Assembly: GCA_016932295.1 (NCBI GenBank)
Contig: JAFGDC010000102.1
Coordinates: forward strand, 1 to 11,745
Source: a candidate division CSSED10-310 bacterium
GTDB taxonomy: Bacteria > CSSED10-310 > JAFGDC01
Length of the DNA stretch: 11,745 bases
Direction: 5' to 3'
Shown here: positions 6,826 through 11,745 of the stretch, one piece after another
Numbering within the stretch: position 1 is the stretch's first letter
How the letters are laid out: every line of letters begins with the position of its first letter
Translations under genes and position numbers: made by a program
Notes under the pieces: model-generated
Told to the model about the DNA's origin: nothing
The model's input: the letters and a program-made list of their open reading frames with translations, nothing else
Database searches by the model: none

Positions 6826-9684
6826 TCAGTTTCTCCTCCTGGCCAACCCCAACAAACCGCCCAGGGCCAGGATAAGAACCAGCATGCCGGCGCCGCCCAT
6901 AGCCGGCACCGGAGCAGGCGTCGCCGTCGCGGTCGCAGTCGGTGTGTCAGCGGGAGTTTCCGTGGGTGGGAACGTGGGGATCATGGTGGGGGTAGGAGGA
7001 GTGGTGGGAGTCATGGTGGGACTGTTGGTGGGAATGGGAGGCTGGGTCGGAGTGCCCGTGGCGGTGGCCGTCGGTGTGAGAGTAGGTTCCAGGATTGGAG
7101 TGGCGCTTGGCTCAGGAGTCTTGGTGGGTTCAGGCGTGCTGCTGGGTTCCGGGGTGGAACTTGGTTCGGGAGTCATACTCGGTTCGGGCGTGAATGTCGC
7201 TTCCGGAGTGATGGAAGGCGTGATTGAAGGACTCCAGGTCGGCGACCAGGTGGGGGACCAACTGGGCGTGATCGACGGGGTTTGCGACGGCGTGACGGAC
7301 GGAGTGGGCGTCCAGTTGGGCTGGTACTCGTCCGCGCCGATATCCACATCCTCGATCCAGTCCCCGTTGCCGTCCATCACCCGCGGCTGCCCTTCGAAGT
7401 CCGTGCCCGGCAGGTACACGGCGCTGTTGTCGCCTATATCGATGCAGGGGGAGTATTCATCCAGGTGGACGTCGTCGATAAACCAGGGATCCTGCCTGAT
7501 GTTGTTGTCCATTCCCTCGTAGCCGTCCTGATCGATGTCGCAGTACCGCACATAAGCCCAGGACATGCCGTTTTCGTAGATCTGTGTGCCGTACATGTCC
7601 CAGTTGTTCCAGAGAATGCAACTGATGAAGTCCGGATAGGAGTCGTCGTCATAGACCGCGCCGCCGTATTCCGCGCTGTTTCCGTAGAACGTGCAGTTGG
7701 TGTAGGCCGTGTAGCCCCAGAAGTTTGCTGCGGCCCCGCCATGGTAGGCGTAATTGTTCATGAAAACGCAGTTGGTGACGGCGGTGGTGTCCATACCAAC
7801 ATACACGGCGCCGCCGGCCAGATCGGCATAATTGTTTTCAAAACGGCAGTTGATGATTTCCGGGGCGCACGCGGCGACATTGATGGCGCCGCCTTCGGAG
7901 GTGGAATATCCGTTGGTGAAGGTGAATCCGTCGATCTGCGCGGCGGAGGACATGAACATGCAGCGAACCGAATAGTTTCCGTCAATCACGGTGACATTGT
8001 CCCACCAGCGACGCTGCGAGCACTCGGTCTCAGTGCCGGCGAACCCGCCATAGATTTCCAGTGGTTTGTCCACCATGAGGGAACTGTTGAGCACATAAGT
8101 GCAGGCGCGCACCCAGATCCTGTCGCCCATCGCCGCCGCATCGATGGCTTCCTGGATGGTCCTGAACGCCTGGGACCAGCTTGTGCCGTTGCCTGACGCG
8201 GGGCGTGAACCATCGACATAGAGGACCGGGGGAGTCGGCTCCGGCGTATTGGTTGGAGTAAAGGTTGCGGAGGGAAGTGGTGTCGGGGTGCTGGAAGGAC
8301 CCTGGGTAGCGGTGGGCGTAAGGGTAGGGGTGAGCGTGACGGTGGCGGTGGCGGTGTTGGTGGGAGCGGGAGTGGGCGTAATGTAAGGATTGGGGAAAAA
8401 GTGGTACCCCATATCCACGGTTCCGCTGTCGGTGATTCCGTCAGTGCGGGTGGTCACGTCGTCCATACACATGGAACCCGCCGGGATGGTGAAGCAGATG
8501 GAGGAAGCGGCGCCGGTACCGGTGTTGACGCATGGGCTGTCGGATGCCTGCCCGGTGGCGGTATGACTGAGAAAACAATCGCCGTACGGAGAAGTGACGA
8601 ACAAAGGATTGGAACTGATGTTGCCGGTTCCGGTATAGCCACCCTGAACGCAGGAGTAGGTGACAGCCAACGTAGTCGGCCAGATCTGCGTGGCGCCGGC
8701 ATTACCCCAGACGATGCAGTTCTCCATCGAAAAAGAGCCGTAACATTCTATGCCTGCGCCGCTGTCGGCGGTGTTGTTAACCACCGTGCAGTTCTTCAGG
8801 ATCAAGCCGCCGGGGCTCCAGGCAAACAAGCCGCCGCCCTCGGCGACAGTGCCGTTGGGGATGCTGTTATCGGCAATCAGGCAATTTTCCAGCGTCACCA
8901 CGCCGCTGGCGAACAGACCGCCGGCCAGCCCTGAATCTGAATTGCTCACATTGCCGGAAATGACACAGTCGGTGAACCTGGCCGTACTGCTGCCGATGAC
9001 GCAGCCGCCGCCGGTCTCCACCGATGTGTTGTTGGTGATAGTGCAGTTGATGAACGTGAGATCCGCCCCGTTTTCCGACCCGAAGCCCCCGCCCATACTA
9101 TAGGAGTAGTTGTTGTCGATGGTGCAATTGGTGATGGTGGCGGTAATGTTGCGGAGGCACATGGCGCCGCCGTTGGCCCAGGGTGAATCGCCGGTGGAGT
9201 TGCCGGTGAACGTGCAGTTGTGGATCTCCGTGGCGCCGTTCTCCATATAGATCCCCGGTCCGCGTGTCGCGCCGAAGTTGTTCGTGAAGATGCAGTCGGT
9301 GACCTTGGGTGAGGAATCATAACAGAGCAGCACACCATAGCCGAAATTCCTGAAATGGATGCCGCGGACTTCCGAAGCAATGGTATTTCCCATGTAGAAC
9401 TGAATGAAATAGGCGGTGGCGCTCTCACCGTCGACCACGCAATTACCCGGTCCATTCACCGAACGGATGGTGATCTGCAGCGTGTCCACCTCGACATTTT
9501 TATTGCCCGTACCAGTGTAGGTGCCGTCCAGCAGCCAGACGGTGTCACCGGGGCCGGCCGCATACACCGCCGCCTGAATCGTGGGTTGGTTGGTGGGTAC
9601 GTAGATGTCGACGCCGCTGGCGACCGTGACCGCCATCAGAAAGATGACAGACGAAATAACTACCGCATGACTCGCTCTTCTCAT
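6826..9684 (-). CDS. secreted two-module parallel beta-helix protein with Thr/Pro linkers and sorting-like C-terminal tail
   Basis: This 952-residue protein has a signal peptide (residues 1 to about 24, ending VASG). Module 1 (25-433) is a right-handed parallel beta-helix opening with PTIQAAVYAAGPGDTVWL and built from coils of about 27 residues with the recurring pattern [N/D]C[T/I/V/L]xxxN. Linker 1 (434-487) is Thr/Pro-rich. Module 2 (488-790) opens again with RTIQEAIDAAAMGDRIWV and ends SPCIDIGDNSA...DIGADEYQ, matching the choice-of-anchor-Q type of ending seen after such helices; module 1 has a weaker version (SPCVNTGTG...DMGYHF). Linker 2 (791-928) is longer and contains TWSP and TPEPSS repeats. 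The tail is VPAMGGAG, a hydrophobic helix, then LARRRN, resembling C-terminal sorting signals of the PEP-CTERM/IPTL-CTERM style. The start ATG has GGGAG 6 nt upstream. No catalytic residues can be assigned; it may be a surface, adhesin-like or carbohydrate-related protein. Confidence 0.88.
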   Translation of the reverse strand: MRRASHAVVISSVIFLMAVTVASGVDIYVPTNQPTIQAAVYAAGPGDTVWLLDGTYTGTGNKNVEVDTLQITIRSVNGPGNCVVDGESATAYFIQFYMGNTIASEVRGIHFRNFGYGVLLCYDSSPKVTDCIFTNNFGATRGPGIYMENGATEIHNCTFTGNSTGDSPWANGGAMCLRNITATITNCTIDNNYSYSMGGGFGSENGADLTFINCTITNNTSVETGGGCVIGSSTARFTDCVISGNVSNSDSGLAGGLFASGVVTLENCLIADNSIPNGTVAEGGGLFAWSPGGLILKNCTVVNNTADSGAGIECYGSFSMENCIVWGNAGATQIWPTTLAVTYSCVQGGYTGTGNISSNPLFVTSPYGDCFLSHTATGQASDSPCVNTGTGAASSICFTIPAGSMCMDDVTTRTDGITDSGTVDMGYHFFPNPYITPTPAPTNTATATVTLTPTLTPTATQGPSSTPTPLPSATFTPTNTPEPTPPVLYVDGSRPASGNGTSWSQAFRTIQEAIDAAAMGDRIWVRACTYVLNSSLMVDKPLEIYGGFAGTETECSQRRWWDNVTVIDGNYSVRCMFMSSAAQIDGFTFTNGYSTSEGGAINVAACAPEIINCRFENNYADLAGGAVYVGMDTTAVTNCVFMNNYAYHGGAAANFWGYTAYTNCTFYGNSAEYGGAVYDDDSYPDFISCILWNNWDMYGTQIYENGMSWAYVRYCDIDQDGYEGMDNNIRQDPWFIDDVHLDEYSPCIDIGDNSAVYLPGTDFEGQPRVMDGNGDWIEDVDIGADEYQPNWTPTPSVTPSQTPSITPSWSPTWSPTWSPSITPSITPEATFTPEPSMTPEPSSTPEPSSTPEPTKTPEPSATPILEPTLTPTATATGTPTQPPIPTNSPTMTPTTPPTPTMIPTFPPTETPADTPTATATATPAPVPAMGGAGMLVLILALGGLLGLARRRN
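6901..7317 (-). repeat. low-complexity Thr/Pro/Ser linker 2 (coding)
   Basis: This encodes residues about 790-928 of the beta-helix protein. Three zones are visible in order: TPS/TWSP-type repeats including two TWSP copies, then four to five copies of a TPEPSS-like unit, then TPTATAT/PPTPT-type sequence running into the C-terminal tail. On the plus strand this appears as a GGT/GGG-rich stretch, which creates artificial Gly/Val-rich open frames. Such sequence commonly varies in length between strains. Confidence 0.85.
8227..8385 (-). repeat. low-complexity Thr/Pro linker 1 (coding)
   Basis: This encodes residues about 434-486, joining the two beta-helix modules. Composition is Thr, Pro, Ala and Ser with few charged residues, much like the second linker but without the Trp-containing and Glu-containing units. 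Confidence 0.85.
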
Positions 9685-9690
9685 TCATTG

Positions 9691-9695
9691 CTCCC
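9691..9695 (-). promoter_or_regulatory. ribosome binding site of the beta-helix gene
   Basis: GGGAG on the minus strand ends 6 nt before the ATG at 9684, which selects this start and keeps an intact signal peptide (MRRASHAVVI...). Confidence 0.7.
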
Positions 9696-9741
9696 TTCAT
9701 TCACTCTTCACTGACAAAAGATCGGCTCATTGGGTGCTCTT

Positions 9742-9769
9742 GATATATGGAATTGGCTTATGATGTCAA
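9742..9769 (-). promoter_or_regulatory. candidate sigma-70-type promoter of the beta-helix gene
   Basis: On the minus strand a perfect TTGACA (9769-9764) is followed by a 16-nt spacer and TATATC (9747-9742, 4 of 6 matches to TATAAT). Transcription would start near 9735, giving a leader of about 50 nt before the ATG at 9684. This suggests the beta-helix gene is expressed independently of the barrel and protease genes upstream. Confidence 0.55.
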
Positions 9770-9784
9770 GCAGATCAGGGGGTT

Positions 9785-9802
9785 GACACCCGTCGGGGTG
9801 AT
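9785..9802 (-). terminator. short hairpin between barrel and beta-helix genes, possible weak terminator
   Basis: CACCC (9787-9791) and GGGTG (9796-9800) form a 5-bp stem with a 4-nt loop, extendable by GA/TC across one bulged base. It lies about 90 nt past the barrel gene's stop and just upstream of the beta-helix promoter, the right place to separate the two units. There is no T-run, so it may not terminate on its own. Confidence 0.22.
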
Positions 9803-9891
9803 CCTGTACGAAACCGTATCATGCGGCTCAGGGTATGCCCCGGCTGCCATGGGGTGAGTCGTTCCGGAGCCGATGGACAATGTCGGTCGAT

Positions 9892-10527
9892 CTACATACC
9901 GCCCAGGAACACGGACAGCGTGACGAACAGCGCCACTCCGCCGAAATCGTGCTCATCGTAGTAGGCGCTCAGGCCGCCATCCCCGATGAGGTCCGGGATG
10001 ATGCTGTAACGAGCTTCCAGGCCGATATTGACCGGGGTTCCCACGAGGAAATCGATACCCGCATCCAGGTGAGCCCCCCAACTCGAGGAACTCACCGATT
10101 CGTCGATTCCGGTGGCATCCACGGTCAGGTTGTAGTATCCCAGTCCGCCGCCCAGGAACGGCGATATCGATCCGTCCCGCAGGAAATGGTAGTATCCGGT
10201 TGCCAGCAGCGACCACATACCCAGATCCTCGTCATATCCCGAACCGCCGCCGGATGCATAGGCTCTTTCACCGGAATTGAGGAAGTATTCGAAATGCACC
10301 ACGATGCTCCACCCGGATTCATGCAGCCAGAAGCCGCCAAGTCCCAGGTCGAAACCGGGGCCGTCATAGACCTTCTCATAACTTTCCGGCGCGTTGGTGG
10401 GTTGAAACATACCGGCGGTCAGCCGGAGACCGAACAGGTTTTCCATTGCATCCATGGTAGTGAACGCCAGACAGGTCGGAGCCGACAGCAGCACGAGCAG
10501 ACTCAGGACACTGGCTTTCCTTTTCAT
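9892..10527 (-). CDS. small outer-membrane beta-barrel protein
   Basis: This 211-residue protein has a clear signal peptide (MKRKASVLSLLVLLSAPTCLA, likely cleaved after Ala21). The mature part has alternating hydrophobic and polar strands rich in Gly, Tyr and Trp: FDLGLGGFWL, WSIVVHFEYFL, WSLLATGYYHFL, ISPFLGGGLGYYNL, WGAHLDAGIDFLV, VNIGLEARYSII and VALFVTLSVFLGG. This fits an eight-stranded barrel of the OmpW/OmpA-like outer membrane beta-barrel group; the segment ISPFLGGGLGYY is characteristic. It is most likely an outer-membrane structural or small-solute protein; a specific function cannot be given. The C-terminus ends in Met rather than the usual aromatic residue. Two adjacent ATGs (10530 and 10527) are possible starts; I prefer 10527 because AGGAGG at 10537-10532 is then 4 nt away instead of 1. 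It is probably co-transcribed with the protease gene upstream. Confidence 0.8.
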   Translation of the reverse strand: MKRKASVLSLLVLLSAPTCLAFTTMDAMENLFGLRLTAGMFQPTNAPESYEKVYDGPGFDLGLGGFWLHESGWSIVVHFEYFLNSGERAYASGGGSGYDEDLGMWSLLATGYYHFLRDGSISPFLGGGLGYYNLTVDATGIDESVSSSSWGAHLDAGIDFLVGTPVNIGLEARYSIIPDLIGDGGLSAYYDEHDFGGVALFVTLSVFLGGM

Positions 10528-10531
10528 CATT

Positions 10532-10537
10532 CCTCCT
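10532..10537 (-). promoter_or_regulatory. consensus ribosome binding site overlapping the protease stop codon
   Basis: Read on the minus strand, AACTAGGAGGAATGATG combines the protease's last codon and TAG stop (10538-10536) with a perfect AGGAGG (10537-10532) and two tandem ATGs of the barrel gene. The last two bases of the stop codon are part of the Shine-Dalgarno, so a ribosome finishing the protease stops on the barrel gene's initiation site. Confidence 0.75.
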
Positions 10538-11745
10538 AGTTGTTGAGACCCCAACCGTACTCCGCGTATTCCAGGGCGTCGCCGGCATTGATCAGACCGT
10601 TGCCGAACCGGATATCCCGTCCGGATACACCGAGATCCTCGGCAGTGGCCTTGAGCACGCCGTAGATTTCGTCGCGGTCCGTCACGCCGGCGGAAATTAA
10701 CAGGGCGATGGTACCGGTGACATGAGGCGCGGCCATGGATGTGCCGGTGAAAAAGTAATAGGCGAAATGCCCGCAGGTGTAAAGATTCAGCGTTCCGCCC
10801 GATTTCGTGGGTGAGGGGAAGGTTTCCTGGATGACGCCGTCAAGGTAGCCGTCGTCGTTGTAGTCATTGCTGTCACCACCGGGAGCGACGAAATCGACGC
10901 CGGCGCCATATGAGTTTTCGCCATAGTTGGAATAATCCGCCAGTTCCTTGCGGTAGTTGGTCGCTCCCACGGCGATGGTTTCGGGATATCCGGCCGGGTA
11001 GGAAACCCCATCATGGCTCGCGTCATTGCCCGCCGAGGCAACGATCCATACGCCGCTGTCATGGGCGAACCGGCAGGCATCCCGCAGGATGGCGCCGGCC
11101 CCGGGACCGCCGAAGCTGATGTTGATGACCGCGGCGCCAGCGTTGATCGCATAGTAGACCGCCTCCGCCATGTAATAATCGTTCGAACAACCACAGGAAT
11201 CGGAAATCTTCACCGGTATCAACGTGCACAGGTGAGCGATACCGGCCACCCCGCGGTTGTTGTCGGTCGACTGGGCGATGGTTCCCGCCACGTGAGTGCC
11301 GTGACCCTCGTCGTCCCAGGCATAGGGATCATTATAATAGTAATCCCAGGGTCCCCAGAAAGGCGTTTCATTGAAATCGTTCGCCTTGCAGTACTGGATC
11401 AATCCAGAATACAGCGTTGGTGAACAGCATTGCAGTTGCTCCTGATCAGCACCGTCACTGTAGGCGATTCCTGTGTCCAGCACCGCCACGCGCACCGCGG
11501 GATCACCCCTGCTGACCTCCCATGCTCGTTCCACATCGATCTGCGGGAAATGCCACTGTAGATCGTAGTAGCGATCATCCGGCCGCCAGCAAGGGTAACG
11601 ATAGAAGTTCGGCTCGACACAAGCCACTTCCGGCAGCGCCGAGAAAACCGCCACCGCCTGTTCCACCGTCATCCCGGCCGGCACGCTGATCCGACGCACC
11701 TGGGACAACGGAGCCCTGGCCAGGATACGACAACCAGCCTCGATC
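10536..11745 (-). CDS. subtilisin-family (S8) serine protease, N-terminus cut by window edge
   Basis: The frame is open to the right edge, so the start and any signal peptide are outside the window; 402 residues are visible. Numbering from the first whole codon at the edge, residues 1 to about 53 look like the end of an inhibitory prodomain (PAGMTVEQAVAVF...ALPEVACVEPNFYRYP). The catalytic domain carries the full triad and oxyanion residue: Asp90 in VAVLDTG, His148 in GHGTHVAGTIAQ, Asn240 in VASAGND and Ser336 in GTSMAAPHVTG. An acidic DYNDDGYLDG segment (about 294-303) is a likely calcium-binding loop known in some subtilases. Several Cys pairs suggest disulfides and an extracytoplasmic location. 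The protein ends shortly after the domain (GLNN) with no C-terminal domain or anchor. An internal TTG at 11708 is not the real start because the prodomain continues upstream. It is probably secreted and self-activating; targets are unknown. Confidence 0.93.
   Translation of the reverse strand, partial: IEAGCRILARAPLSQVRRISVPAGMTVEQAVAVFSALPEVACVEPNFYRYPCWRPDDRYYDLQWHFPQIDVERAWEVSRGDPAVRVAVLDTGIAYSDGADQEQLQCCSPTLYSGLIQYCKANDFNETPFWGPWDYYYNDPYAWDDEGHGTHVAGTIAQSTDNNRGVAGIAHLCTLIPVKISDSCGCSNDYYMAEAVYYAINAGAAVINISFGGPGAGAILRDACRFAHDSGVWIVASAGNDASHDGVSYPAGYPETIAVGATNYRKELADYSNYGENSYGAGVDFVAPGGDSNDYNDDGYLDGVIQETFPSPTKSGGTLNLYTCGHFAYYFFTGTSMAAPHVTGTIALLISAGVTDRDEIYGVLKATAEDLGVSGRDIRFGNGLINAGDALEYAEYGWGLNN

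Noticed and set aside
6884..8196. Plus-strand Gly/Val-rich and 304-codon frames opposite the beta-helix gene
   Set aside because: The silk-like Gly-Val pattern is simply the complement of Thr/Pro codons in linker 2; the rest is a shadow of the beta-helix modules.
10836..10874. Dockerin or EF-hand domain suggested by DYNDDGYLDG in the protease
   Set aside because: It is a single loop embedded between the Asn and Ser active-site segments, where some subtilases carry a calcium-binding insertion; a dockerin would be C-terminal and duplicated.

Overview
The window looks like a GC-rich segment from a Gram-negative (diderm) bacterium. It carries an outer-membrane efflux channel gene, a periplasmic adaptor and a signal-peptide-bearing outer-membrane barrel. 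A large secreted parallel beta-helix protein with Thr-Pro linkers and a C-terminal Gly-rich/hydrophobic/Arg tail is a style common in environmental, largely uncultured diderm lineages. I cannot name the phylum with confidence. There are no tRNA, rRNA, CRISPR, transposase or phage genes.

Layout. Positions 1 to about 389 hold the right-hand end of an 87-bp tandem repeat array: four near-identical units and a decayed fifth. Positions 390-600 are non-coding leader with an imperfect inverted repeat and a plausible sigma-70-type promoter. Positions 601-6543 (+) are a tight five-gene operon: TolC-family outer-membrane channel, HlyD/MacA-type adaptor, MacB-type ABC ATPase, and two different MacB/FtsX-type permeases. 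After the first two genes, which are separated by 1 nt, every junction overlaps (4, 4 and 8 nt). Positions 6544-6825 are a convergent intergenic region with a weak candidate terminator for the minus-strand gene. Positions 9684-6826 (-) encode a 952-residue secreted protein made of two beta-helix modules, each followed by a Thr/Pro-rich linker, with a sorting-like C-terminal tail; a good promoter lies just upstream. Positions 10527-9892 (-) encode a small outer-membrane beta-barrel. Positions 11745-10536 (-) encode a subtilisin-family (S8) serine protease whose N-terminus runs off the right edge; its stop codon lies next to and partly inside the ribosome binding site of the barrel gene.

How the genes fit together. 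The plus-strand operon can account for a complete tripartite export machine: ATPase dimer, a probable permease heterodimer, adaptor and outer-membrane duct. It resembles MacAB-TolC, but the ATPase and permease are separate polypeptides and the permease is duplicated and diverged. Its substrate cannot be read from the sequence. The minus-strand genes all encode exported proteins (protease, barrel, large surface-type beta-helix protein). The protease and barrel genes look co-transcribed; the beta-helix gene appears to have its own promoter. No sequence evidence ties the two strands' systems together functionally.

Nothing here is clearly a new biological system. The items most worth a second look are the 87-bp (29-codon) array, the doubled beta-helix/linker protein with its Cys ladder and tail, the protease-barrel coupling, and the adaptor's proline-rich insertion.
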